Program-made: the position numbers and the translations under genes
In this document: piece after piece, positions 52,714 to 60,076 of the stretch
Layout of the letters: every line of letters begins with the position of its first letter
How positions within the stretch are numbered: position 1 is the stretch's first letter
Notes under the pieces: model-generated
Database searches by the model: none
Seen by the model: the letters and a program-made list of their open reading frames with translations, nothing else
What the model was told of the DNA's origin: nothing
DNA from: Bacteroides sp. CAG:1076
GTDB taxonomy: Bacteria > Bacteroidota > Bacteroidia > Bacteroidales > Bacteroidaceae
Assembly (NCBI GenBank): GCA_000436795.1
Contig: HF993285.1
Location: forward strand, 45,770-109,769
Direction of reading: 5' to 3'
Length of the DNA stretch: 64,000 nucleotides

Positions 52714-53142
52714 TTATTTTTTCTTCTTGGGCTTGAGGAGTTCTCTATGGAATTTCATTTCTGCCCGTTGTATTTCATAGATTTTCTTGGCAGTGAGGAA
52801 TTTCTTGTATTTCCGGACGTAATCTAAGTCGAGCTGGTCGATTTGGATTCGTGTCTGTACTATATCTTCTACGATTTCGTTGTATTCTTCTTCACTTACG
52901 TTTTCTTGTTTCCCTTTTCTGATTTTATGCCAGGCTTCTTTGTTGAGGGATGTTTTCTTGTCCTGCAACTCGAAATAGAGCGGGAAGAATTGTTTTGCTT
53001 CTTTGGCTGTAAGGTTTGCTTTTTCGGTAATGAACTTTTCTTGTACCTTGCGGAATTCTTCTTTGCTCAATTGGGCCTTTTGTGCTTGCAAGCTGCCGCA
53101 AAAGCCAATGAGTAGGGCAAGTATATAAAATAGTTTTTTCAT
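52714..53142 (-). CDS. Exported Spy/CpxP-like helical protein of the sigma module
   Basis: 142 residues. Signal peptide (MKKLFYILALLIGFCGSLQAQ), then a charged helical body (FRKVQEKFITEKANLTAKEAKQFFPLYFELQDKKTSLNKEAWHKIRKG...) ending in a Lys-rich tail (LLKPKKKK). The pattern recalls Spy/CpxP periplasmic chaperone-like helices, often found with ECF sigma modules of Bacteroidota. No LTxxQ motif is clear, so the assignment is by pattern. Downstream of the membrane protein and the sigma factor, in one minus-strand operon. Confidence 0.65.
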   Translation of the reverse strand: MKKLFYILALLIGFCGSLQAQKAQLSKEEFRKVQEKFITEKANLTAKEAKQFFPLYFELQDKKTSLNKEAWHKIRKGKQENVSEEEYNEIVEDIVQTRIQIDQLDLDYVRKYKKFLTAKKIYEIQRAEMKFHRELLKPKKKK

Positions 53143-53158
53143 CTCAGTTCAGCTTATT

Positions 53159-53533
53159 TTAATTGTAAATATTAGTTTCGGCATCAGTCAGATAGCGATA
53201 TAGCTCATAATCGTCCATCATTGTTTGGTTTACGATCGGATCGATGTATTCATCGGGTATTTCGGTATAGCCTCCTATTTCAGTTTCTGCATTCTGAGTG
53301 TGTTGTTGTCCTCCCATAAAGGCACGGACGGTAAACATTAATCCTACGAACATGGCAGCCATGTATATCCACGGTTTAATGCGATCCCATATTTTGATTT
53401 CGGGTTCGGGCATAACTTCTTTTTCAGGAAGTTGCTCCATCAGCCTTTCGTTGAAGTCCTGAAAATATCCTTCGGGAACGGTGAAAGGGTTCTTTCTTCC
53501 ATATTTGCTTAGTAAATCTTTATCTTCCTTCAT
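53159..53533 (-). CDS. Small membrane protein, probable anti-sigma factor
   Basis: 124 residues. A soluble N-terminal part (GRKNPFTVPEGYFQDFNERLMEQLPEKE) precedes one membrane helix (about 68-90, IKPWIYMAAMFVGLMFTVRAF) and a short acidic periplasmic tail. The FxVPEGYFxxF motif near the start is common in Bacteroidota anti-sigma-like proteins encoded next to ECF factors. It sits between the sigma factor (50 bp gap) and the Spy-like protein. Binding to the sigma factor is inferred from position only. Confidence 0.65.
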   Translation of the reverse strand: MKEDKDLLSKYGRKNPFTVPEGYFQDFNERLMEQLPEKEVMPEPEIKIWDRIKPWIYMAAMFVGLMFTVRAFMGGQQHTQNAETEIGGYTEIPDEYIDPIVNQTMMDDYELYRYLTDAETNIYN

Positions 53534-53582
53534 AGTATGTTATCCTCCTTTATTTTCTTAGATAGCTGTTTGTCCATAAGGT

Positions 53583-54134
53583 TTAATCGTTTTGGCTTAA
53601 AAATTCTTCTATTTTTTTTACGGCATGATGGTATGAAGCCTTGAGGGCTCCTACGCTGGTTCCCAGAATTTCGGATATCTCTTCATATTTCATTTCCTGA
53701 AAGTACTTCAGGTTGAAGACCATACGTTGTTTTTCGGGTAGGGTTTGAATAGCCTTCTCGAACAATAGTTGTGTCTGGTCGCCGTCAAAGTAAGGGTCAC
53801 TTTCCAGCTTGTTCAGTGCAACTGCTTCTGCATCGTCGATGGAAAGTTGATTCTGTGCGCGTTGTTTGTTCAGGAAATTCAGACTTTCGTTCAGAGCAAT
53901 ACGGTATAGCCAGGTAGAAAGCTTGGCTTCTCCCCTGAAATAATTCAGGTTACTCCATGCCTTGATGAAAGTATTTTGCAGTAAATCGTTTGCATCGTCG
54001 TGTGAGAGGACCATTCGCCTGATTTGCCAGTACAGTTGTTCGCTGTAGGCTTTAACTACTTCTCCAAAAGCCTCGCGCTGCGTTTCCGGATATTGTAGTC
54101 GGTCGATTACATCTTCCTCGTTGTATGTATTCAT
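53583..54134 (-). CDS. ECF-type RNA polymerase sigma factor
   Basis: 183 residues with sigma-2 (LYWQIRRMVLSHDDANDLLQNTFIKAWSNLNYFRGEAKLSTWLYRIALNESLNFLNKQR) and sigma-4 (LPEKQRMVFNLKYFQEMKYEEISEILGTSVGALKASYHHAVKKIEEFL) regions, the SigW/RpoE-like two-domain layout without sigma-3. It should direct RNA polymerase to promoters of an envelope or stress response. The next genes, a probable membrane anti-sigma protein and a Spy-like protein, form its module. Confidence 0.93.
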   Translation of the reverse strand: MNTYNEEDVIDRLQYPETQREAFGEVVKAYSEQLYWQIRRMVLSHDDANDLLQNTFIKAWSNLNYFRGEAKLSTWLYRIALNESLNFLNKQRAQNQLSIDDAEAVALNKLESDPYFDGDQTQLLFEKAIQTLPEKQRMVFNLKYFQEMKYEEISEILGTSVGALKASYHHAVKKIEEFLSQND

Positions 54135-54222
54135 ATTCTTTTAACTTCTTTGTTTCCGTTATTTTTAGATTGGTATGTTGCCACAGGGTTTAAGTCGGTT
54201 GAGTTTTATTAACTTCTTTCTT

Positions 54223-55137
54223 TTACAAAGTGATATTCATGTTTTCTTGTGCCAATATTGTATTGGGAAAGATGGCTTGGGCTTCCTGTAGCAAAGGCCC
54301 TTCGTCTTCGTATCTGGCCGAAAAATGTCCGATAACCAGCCGTTTTACTTCTGCATCGCGGGCAATGGTTGCCGCCTGTCCGGCAGTGGAGTGCATAGTC
54401 TGGCGGGCACGAGCTGCTTCCGTATTGGCGAAAGTAGCCTCGTGGAACAGAAGATTTACGCCTTTTATCTGTTCGGTAATGCGTGGCAGATAGGAGGTAT
54501 CCGAGCAGTATGCGTACGAACGGGGAGGATCGGAAGGAATGGTCAGGCGTTCGTTGGGAATGACTGTTCCTTCTTCTGTGGTATAATCTTCTCCATTCTT
54601 TATGCGATTAATCATGCATATCGGGATTTTGTAAAAGTCTATCATATCACGCTTTATATGATTGGGTGTAGGCTTTTCGCGAAAAAGGAAGCCGCACGTC
54701 GGCAATCGGTGTCGTAGAGGAATGGTTTCTACCGTGACAGAACGGTCGTCGTATATAATTTGCTGTTCTTTCGGGTTGAAAGTATGAAAGATGACGTTAT
54801 AGGGCATGCCTTTGCAAAAAAAGTCAATGTGTGGGGTGAGCAGTCTTTCCAGTTCGGGATGGCAGTAAATATGTAAGTCGGCTGTGCGTTCCAGCATGCC
54901 GAATGTCGATATAAGTCCCATCAGACCAAAGCAATGGTCTCCGTGCAGATGTGAAATGAATATATGGTTCAGGCGGCTGAACTTTAGTCGTGAACGCCGT
55001 AATTGTACCTGTGCACCTTCTCCACAATCTATCATGAATAGTTTTTCCCGGATGTTCACTACTTGTGAGGTTGCCATGTGTCGTGTAGTCGGCAGGGCAG
55101 ACCCGCATCCCAATATGTTTACTTCAAATTTTTCCAT
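54223..55137 (-). CDS. rnz: Ribonuclease Z
   Basis: About 304 residues from the start at 55137 (MEKFEVNILGCGSAL), preferred over 55155 because the family begins at this point and a -7 box lies upstream of it. Metallo-beta-lactamase fold: FISHLHGDHCFGLMGL gives the HxHxDH zinc motif, and VIGHFSARY and AYCSDTSY supply later ligands. It removes 3' trailers of tRNA precursors. An exact -7 box TATCTTTG (complement of 55143-55150) ends only 5 nt before this ATG, so the mRNA may be leaderless. The mobile element starts just beyond this gene. Confidence 0.93.
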   Translation of the reverse strand: MEKFEVNILGCGSALPTTRHMATSQVVNIREKLFMIDCGEGAQVQLRRSRLKFSRLNHIFISHLHGDHCFGLMGLISTFGMLERTADLHIYCHPELERLLTPHIDFFCKGMPYNVIFHTFNPKEQQIIYDDRSVTVETIPLRHRLPTCGFLFREKPTPNHIKRDMIDFYKIPICMINRIKNGEDYTTEEGTVIPNERLTIPSDPPRSYAYCSDTSYLPRITEQIKGVNLLFHEATFANTEAARARQTMHSTAGQAATIARDAEVKRLVIGHFSARYEDEGPLLQEAQAIFPNTILAQENMNITL

Positions 55138-55150
55138 ACAAACAAAGATA

Positions 55151-55546
55151 CGCAAACTCGCTCACATACGGATGGATTTCAGAGGAATAATGCAAAGTGC
55201 TTGGACGAGAAAGGGATAAGTCGTTTTGTTCCACATTCTTCCATTTGAGGTTTTTGACCTGTTTTTGGGGAGTTAGGCAAACAAATCGCTACTTATCCGT
55301 TGCCTTTTCGGGATTGAAAATAGGTATGAAATTTACTTCCAAAACTGTTTTTCTACCCCTGTTCACCACCGCAAGAACGCTGTTCTGTCTGTTTTTTGCT
55401 AATGCAAAGTTAGTCAAAATTTTCCGTATCAGGAAAAAATACAGTCTCAGATTGGAAGTCAAGGGGGCTTTTTCTATATTCCGCTATATTTTTCATGCCA
55501 TTCATTTGCTCGCTATATAATAATTTTGCAAACAAAGGAATAGGTT
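55151..55546. other. Probable left junction of the integrative element
   Basis: No gene is seen. Left of it all genes are typical chromosomal ones, right of it are integrase, excisionase-like and rte-type genes, so the attachment site should lie here. Words resembling the IntDOT core consensus GTAnnTTTGC occur as GCAAAGTTAG (55404-55413, 9 of 10 on the minus strand) and ATAATTTTGC (55520-55529, 9 of 10), the second overlapping a -7 box TAATTTTG (55521-55528) for the integrase. Without the other element end the exact junction cannot be fixed. Confidence 0.4.
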
Positions 55547-56770
55547 ATGAATCAGGCAAATGTAAAGGTGTCGTTCTACCTGAAAAAGAGCGAGGCGGAT
55601 GCCAATGGCGAATGTCCGGTAATGGCTAAGTTGAACATCGGAAAATACTCTGAAGCGGCATTCAGCGTGAAGATGAAAGTGCCGCAATCCCGATGGACTT
55701 CGGGGCGTGCGTCTGGCAAGAGTGTGACGGCAAAGGAAATCAACAACCGGCTGGATGAGATCCGTGCGGTGGCGTTGAGTATCTATAACGAGCAGTCTGC
55801 CGTCCGTGACGGTGTGACCGCTGAGGAAGTGAAAAGCATTTTGCTTGGAATGGCAAGCGGGCAGAAAACACTGTTGAGCTATTTCAGGCAATTCATCAAC
55901 AACTTTGAAAAGCGAGTTGGAGTCAACCGCACAGCCAAAAGTTTGCAGGCATACCGCAATGCCTATAGGCACATTGAGAAGTTTCTGCAAGAAAAATACA
56001 GGCTAACGGATATTCCTTTCTCGGCATTGGACCGCTCCTTCATCGACAAATACGACCTGTACCTTCGTACCGAACGCAATCTCGCTCCCGGAACCGTCAT
56101 CAACCTGACCGTCCAACTGAAAACCATCGTGGGTGAGGCTATCGCTGACGGTATCATTACCGTTTATCCGTTCATGGGTTACGAGCCGGTTCGTCCGAAA
56201 GCGGTGCAGAAGTATCTTACCGATGAAGAGCTGCAACGGCTTATGACCACTCCGCTCCATAGGCAGACACTTTACCTTGTCCGTGACATGTTCCTGTTTT
56301 CCTGCTTCACCGGCATTTCATACAGGGATATGCGCTCGCTGACAAAAGAAAACCTGTCGCTTGCGGAAGACGGCACATGGTGGATTAAAAGTGCCCGCCA
56401 GAAGACCAAGATAGAATTTGAAATCCCCTTGTTGGACTTGCCGTTACAGATTCTGAAAAAGTACAGTGATGCCGTTTCTGATAACAGGCTGCTACCGATG
56501 TATTGTAATTCCAACATGAATCTCTACCTGAAAGAGATTGCCCGGATTTGCAACATCAACCGTCCGCTGGTATTTCACGTGGCCAGGCACACCTACGCCA
56601 CGGAAATCACCCTTTCGCATGGGGTTCCTCTTGAAACCGTCAGCAAAATGCTCGGACATAGCCGGATTGAAACCACACGTATTTACGCGAAAGTGACCGA
56701 TGACAAGATTGATTCCGACACAAGGACTTTGAACCGGAAAATATCGGAACGTTTTTCCGTCGTGATTTGA
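55547..56770 (+). CDS. Tyrosine recombinase, IntDOT-like integrase
   Basis: 407 residues, close in size to IntDOT of CTnDOT. An N-terminal arm-binding region (VKVSFYLKKSEADANGECPVMAKLNIG) is followed by a SAM-like core-binding domain and the catalytic domain. Expected catalytic positions are Ser258 in FTGISYRDM, where classical enzymes have Arg I, then HVARHTYATEI (His344, Arg347), HSRIETTRIYAKV (nucleophile Tyr380). Each number is one lower than Ser259, His345, Arg348 and Tyr381 of IntDOT, which indicates the same family and the same unusual Ser. It should integrate and excise the element; the excisionase-like genes follow the second recombinase. Confidence 0.9.
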   Translation: MNQANVKVSFYLKKSEADANGECPVMAKLNIGKYSEAAFSVKMKVPQSRWTSGRASGKSVTAKEINNRLDEIRAVALSIYNEQSAVRDGVTAEEVKSILLGMASGQKTLLSYFRQFINNFEKRVGVNRTAKSLQAYRNAYRHIEKFLQEKYRLTDIPFSALDRSFIDKYDLYLRTERNLAPGTVINLTVQLKTIVGEAIADGIITVYPFMGYEPVRPKAVQKYLTDEELQRLMTTPLHRQTLYLVRDMFLFSCFTGISYRDMRSLTKENLSLAEDGTWWIKSARQKTKIEFEIPLLDLPLQILKKYSDAVSDNRLLPMYCNSNMNLYLKEIARICNINRPLVFHVARHTYATEITLSHGVPLETVSKMLGHSRIETTRIYAKVTDDKIDSDTRTLNRKISERFSVVI

Positions 56771-56793
56771 TTACCTCTTAAAAAAACAAGAAC

Positions 56794-58095
56794 ATGGAAA
56801 AGAATATAGAAAACCAGAATATCAAGCGGCGTAGTACATTTGCCGTATTGTTCTATATAAACCGCACGAAAGTCCGCAAGGACGGAATGTGCCAGTTATT
56901 GTGCAAGGTAAGCATCGATGCCGAATGGGCACAGATAGGAACCAAAGTATCCGTCAATCCCTCTATTTGGAATCCCGACAAAGGACGCGCCGACGGACGG
57001 AGTGAAAATGCAGTTACGGTGAACCGCGCCATAGATGACCTGACAGACGAGATAACCGGACATTACGACAGGATAAAGAACAGTCTGGGGTTCATTACAG
57101 CGGAACTTGTCAAGAATGCAGTCAAAGGCATCGGGCAGAAACCACTTACCCTGCTTGCCTTGTTCAGGGAGCATAACGAGGAGTTCAAGAAGCGTATCGG
57201 GATAGACCGCATACAGGAAACATACGACTCCTACAAGCGTTCCTACAAGCACCTTTCCGCTTTTGTTCAGGAGAAGAAAGGCGTGGAGGACGTGACATTG
57301 AGAAGCCTTGACCGTGCGTTTTATGACGACTTCGAGTTGTTCCTGCGCACGAACCGCAACCAAAAACCCAAGACCGTACATGAACACCTGTACCGCCTGA
57401 AGAAGCTGACAATGCGGGCGGTCAGCCAGGGGACATTGCGCCGTGACCCTTACTGCCGCCTGCATCCCGAACTGCCAAAAAGAAAAAGCCGGCACATGAA
57501 ATTGGAGGACTTGAAGACACTGATGACCACCCCGGTGGAGAAGCCTCAACTGCAATTCGTAAGGGATATGTTCATTTTCTCGACATTTACCGGATTGGCG
57601 TATGCGGACTTGAAAAAACTGTCGGTCAATGATGTCACGCAGGCTGAGGACGGCACATGGTGGATTCACATCCACAGGCAAAAGACGGATACGCTTTCGT
57701 CTGTCCGCCTGTTGGATATTCCCCTTCAAATCATCGAGAAATATCGTAGCCAAAGAACCGGGGACAAGGTATTCAATGTTTACAATCGTGGATATTTTAT
57801 AACATTGACACGAGAGCTGGGACAGGTATATGGCTTTGATTTGACCTACCATCAGGCCAGGCATAATTTCGGGACCCACATCACCCTCTCGCTCGGTGTG
57901 CCGATAGAGACGGTCAGCCGCATGATGGGACACAACTCCATTTCCACCACCCAGCTGTATGCCCAAGTAACGGACACCAAAGTGGACGAGGATATGAAAC
58001 GGCTAAAGTCCACAGGTTTCGGAAAACAGATACAGCTTTGCGAAGAAGATTTCATCGTCAAGAAAAAACGGGGAAGAAAGTCTGAAATGGCATAA
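56794..58095 (+). CDS. Second tandem tyrosine recombinase
   Basis: 433 residues, 23 bp after the first integrase. Same architecture: arm-binding start (RRSTFAVLFYINRTKVRKDGMCQLLCKVSID), core-binding helices, catalytic domain with FTGLAYADL (Ala269 where Arg I would be), YHQARHNFGTHITLS (His/Arg), HNSISTTQLYAQV (nucleophile Tyr). A basic tail KKKRGRKSEMA ends the protein. The two enzymes are clearly paralogous but diverged. Whether they act together or on different sites is not known. Terminator at 58103-58143. Confidence 0.88.
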   Translation: MEKNIENQNIKRRSTFAVLFYINRTKVRKDGMCQLLCKVSIDAEWAQIGTKVSVNPSIWNPDKGRADGRSENAVTVNRAIDDLTDEITGHYDRIKNSLGFITAELVKNAVKGIGQKPLTLLALFREHNEEFKKRIGIDRIQETYDSYKRSYKHLSAFVQEKKGVEDVTLRSLDRAFYDDFELFLRTNRNQKPKTVHEHLYRLKKLTMRAVSQGTLRRDPYCRLHPELPKRKSRHMKLEDLKTLMTTPVEKPQLQFVRDMFIFSTFTGLAYADLKKLSVNDVTQAEDGTWWIHIHRQKTDTLSSVRLLDIPLQIIEKYRSQRTGDKVFNVYNRGYFITLTRELGQVYGFDLTYHQARHNFGTHITLSLGVPIETVSRMMGHNSISTTQLYAQVTDTKVDEDMKRLKSTGFGKQIQLCEEDFIVKKKRGRKSEMA

Positions 58096-58102
58096 AATAA
58101 AA

Positions 58103-58148
58103 ACGGAGAAATGCCCTTTGTAAAAAGGAAATCATTTCTCCGTCTCTT
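58103..58148 (+). terminator. Terminator of the integrase genes
   Basis: ACGGAGAAATG (58103-58113) pairs with CATTTCTCCGT (58133-58143), followed by CTCTTTT. Confidence 0.8.
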
Positions 58149-58161
58149 TTAGTGAACGATG

Positions 58162-58473
58162 CTATACCCATCGTTGTTCTTCCCGGCAACGCTTGTAGGA
58201 ATCCTCCAGTATCTTCAGAATATCCGATTCCTTATACAGAGTCTTGCCCTGCACCATGTAATAAGGAACCACCCCGAATGTCCGGTACTCCTGCAATGTG
58301 CGCCTGCTTACCCGCAGGACTTTGGAGAGTTCCTCGTCAGTGAGGAAGCGCTCACCGTTAAAGAGGGATTTCGGCATCTTCTCAATCACGGAGAGCATCT
58401 TCTCCATTTTTTCCAGCCCTTGAAACATCACGTCGATCCGAGGGTCTTTGTCGTCCAAGAAATGATAGCTCAT
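58162..58473 (-). CDS. Excisionase-like HTH protein (third of three)
   Basis: 103 residues. A coiled-coil-like N-terminus (MFQGLEKMEKMLSVIEKM) precedes a MerR/AlpA-type HTH_17 winged helix: FLTDEELSKVLRVSRRTLQEYRTFGVVPYYMVQGKTLYKESDILKILED. Small proteins of this type bend DNA as recombination directionality factors (Xis2c/Xis2d of CTnDOT are such). Its start overlaps the end of the preceding gene by 4 bp. Confidence 0.82.
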   Translation of the reverse strand: MSYHFLDDKDPRIDVMFQGLEKMEKMLSVIEKMPKSLFNGERFLTDEELSKVLRVSRRTLQEYRTFGVVPYYMVQGKTLYKESDILKILEDSYKRCREEQRWV

Positions 58474-58766
58474 AATCTGCTTTTTATTAAAGGGTGATAA
58501 TTCAAATCCAACAATCTCTGTACGTCTTCAGGCTTGTAGAACAGCTTGTTCTTGATACGGCTGAAAGGCAATATCCCTTTGTTGCGATATACCTGTAGTG
58601 TCTTCTTGTTGATGCGAAGCACATCGCACACCTCCTGATTATCCAGCCAGTTTTTCAAGCCGAGGTCCTCGGCCGGACGGCATACCCGCGTCATCCGTTC
58701 CTCAAAATCACAGAACCGGACACGCAATTCTTCAAAAGTCTGTTTGTCAACACATATTATTTCCAT
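58470..58766 (-). CDS. Excisionase-like HTH protein (second of three)
   Basis: 98 residues of the same family: an N-terminal helical part (TFEELRVRFCDFEERMTRV), then NWLDNQEVCDVLRINKKTLQVYRNKGILPFSRIKNKLFYKPEDVQRLLD. The HTH core is strongly similar in layout to both neighbours while the rest has diverged. Operon with 4-bp overlap downstream and 19 bp to the upstream gene. Confidence 0.82.
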   Translation of the reverse strand: MEIICVDKQTFEELRVRFCDFEERMTRVCRPAEDLGLKNWLDNQEVCDVLRINKKTLQVYRNKGILPFSRIKNKLFYKPEDVQRLLDLNYHPLIKSRL

Positions 58767-58785
58767 AATCCTTGCTTCATTTTAA

Positions 58786-59091
58786 TTAAACATTTGGCTG
58801 ATGTCTGAACCTCGCCGGCAATGACTTGCCCTTTTGGTTGAGGAACGCCTCCACTTCGGATGCCTTGTAGTAGGTTCTCCCGTCAATCATGTAATAGGTC
58901 ACGAGCTTCTTCTGGCGGTAACGCGCCAGCGTGCGTTTGGTGATGCCGAGCAGCCGGCACAGGTCGTAGTTGTCCAAGAGCGTGTCGCCGTCCAGGCATT
59001 CCTTCAGCTTGTTCATACGCTCCAATGCCCGCTCTATCCTGTCGAACCGTTCCATGATTTGGGCGAACATCTCGCTGTTTATCTGTAACAT
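58786..59091 (-). CDS. Excisionase-like HTH protein (first of three)
   Basis: 101 residues. N-terminal coiled-coil-like helix (MFAQIMERFDRIERALERMNKLKE), then LLDNYDLCRLLGITKRTLARYRQKKLVTYYMIDGRTYYKASEVEAFLNQ. First gene of the three; the region upstream (59092-59308) contains three palindromes that may be binding sites for these or for the integrases. Confidence 0.82.
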   Translation of the reverse strand: MLQINSEMFAQIMERFDRIERALERMNKLKECLDGDTLLDNYDLCRLLGITKRTLARYRQKKLVTYYMIDGRTYYKASEVEAFLNQKGKSLPARFRHQPNV

Positions 59092-59124
59092 GAGTAATCT
59101 GTTTTAAGTGTAACTTATCGTTTG

Positions 59125-59288
59125 CTTACACCTTGTTGCGCAACAGGTTATATCATATTATAAGGCCAACAGCGTACCAATGACACCGATAGACACCAAG
59201 AGGAACTGATATAACATTGTATATCAGTGAAATAAAAATCTGAGGCTGTAAAAATGAATAAATGGCGAATCTTGCAAATTGCAAGATT
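59125..59288. repeat. Three palindromes upstream of the excisionase-like genes
   Basis: TGTTGCGCAACA (near 59135-59148, perfect 12 bp); ACTGATATA-N6-TATATCAGT (59205-59228, 9-bp arms perfect); and a 21-bp palindrome with core ATCTTGCAAATTGCAAGAT (59269-59287) extended by one pair. Spaced about 70 bp apart in a 217-bp region without genes. Candidate operators or recombination sites; an oriT nick is not excluded. Confidence 0.5.
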
Positions 59289-59308
59289 TCCTTGCAGGAT
59301 GCAATGGA

Positions 59309-59725
59309 CTATCGCGAGGATTTGCGATAAATGAGACGGACAATCCCGTTTTTGAAAGCAACTGTCCTGTAAAGTTTCCAACGATTGACCGGAAGTCGAT
59401 GCAGGCAGTCCGTACCGTTGCCTGTTGTCAGAGGAAGAATGTAGATGATGATTTCGTCAATGAGGTGGTAGATGGAAAGCCCGTGTAGCAAGTCAAGGCT
59501 CTTTGGGTCGGATATTTCTGAGGTAAAGGTAAAGGAGTCCGGTTTCTCGTCCTTTTCACAAATCAAGTCCAGCATGGGATAGCCGGGAAACAGCGTGAAG
59601 GTACTCCTCTCGTGCCAGAACGGGAAACCTTGGCTGTCCGTCTTCACCCATTGCAACAACTCTTCATTCGGGTCGGGAAGATAACCGTCCAATGTCACTG
59701 CCGTTATGATTTGTATTCTAGCCAT
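59309..59725 (-). CDS. RibD C-terminal / dihydrofolate-reductase-like protein
   Basis: 138 residues from the ATG at 59725 (MARIQIITAVTLDGYLPDPN); the longer frame to 59764 crosses a terminator stem and is rejected. It has the family start (ITAVTLDGYL), and ends LIDEIIIYILPLTTGNGTDCLHRL and a final NGIVRLIYRK, as in DHFR-fold proteins related to the RibD reductase domain. It is shorter than the usual 170-180 residues, so activity is uncertain. Such genes are common in Bacteroides conjugative elements. Preceded by the complex leader at 59726-59995 and situated downstream of rteB. Confidence 0.75.
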   Translation of the reverse strand: MARIQIITAVTLDGYLPDPNEELLQWVKTDSQGFPFWHERSTFTLFPGYPMLDLICEKDEKPDSFTFTSEISDPKSLDLLHGLSIYHLIDEIIIYILPLTTGNGTDCLHRLPVNRWKLYRTVAFKNGIVRLIYRKSSR

Positions 59726-59737
59726 ACCTGTCCGTCT

Positions 59738-59995
59738 AAAAAAAGAAGCGTGGTAGCCACGCACTCAGACAGAGGCTCTGGTAAAGCCTAAAGGAGAACA
59801 CGCAACACCACGCTATGACAGAGCATAGCATAAGCATTACGCAATCATTCTCCTTTAACGTCAATTTACCAGATTTCTGTCCGAGAAGCTTGCGCTCTTA
59901 TGTTATATAATCAGCAGAGGGGTTTTCCCTCCACCGGTTTTCTTCTATGTTTCAGACCGGCAAGGCTATACCCTGCCAAATCTTTTGCAAATTTA
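59738..59995 (-). promoter_or_regulatory. Attenuator-like leader of the RibD-like gene
   Basis: In the RNA order: promoter with -7 box TAAATTTG (59988-59995) and TTTT at -33; several hairpins; then a long nested stem, 59876-59883 with 59766-59773 (7 of 8), 59865-59872 (TTTACCAG) with 59778-59785 (perfect), 59848-59857 with 59789-59798 (10 bp perfect, includes the Shine-Dalgarno AAAGGAG of the Met-Ile-Ala mini-ORF). Next comes a terminator: GCGTGG (59757-59762) with CCACGC (59748-59753), 3-nt loop, then U7 (59738-59744). An upstream segment AGCGTGGU (59807-59814) is perfectly complementary to ACCACGCU (59747-59754) of the terminator, giving an antiterminator. Confidence 0.8.
59837..59848 (-). 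CDS. Mini-ORF Met-Ile-Ala in the RibD-like leader
   Basis: ATG ATT GCG TAA preceded by a strong AAAGGAG (59851-59857), which is rare in this genome. Its stop overlaps the start of a 33-codon frame (TAATG) that runs to 59736, ending at the terminator U-run. The tetQ leader of CTnDOT is known to depend on a three-residue leader peptide, so a similar ribosome-sensing role is suggested. Confidence 0.6.
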   Translation of the reverse strand: MIA

Positions 59996-60076
59996 CAAAA
60001 TTTCAGTCGGATTGAAAAATCATTTCAATATATTCTGTGTCAACACTGTTGCCGGAAATAGATAGAATATCGGGGA

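Noticed and set aside
56896-57966. 356-residue open frame on the minus strand
   Set aside because: Antisense to the second recombinase, which has the complete catalytic pattern.
59726-59764. Extended N-terminus (13 residues) of the RibD-like protein
   Set aside because: It would be translated through the terminator U-run and stem; the ATG at 59725 begins the conserved domain.
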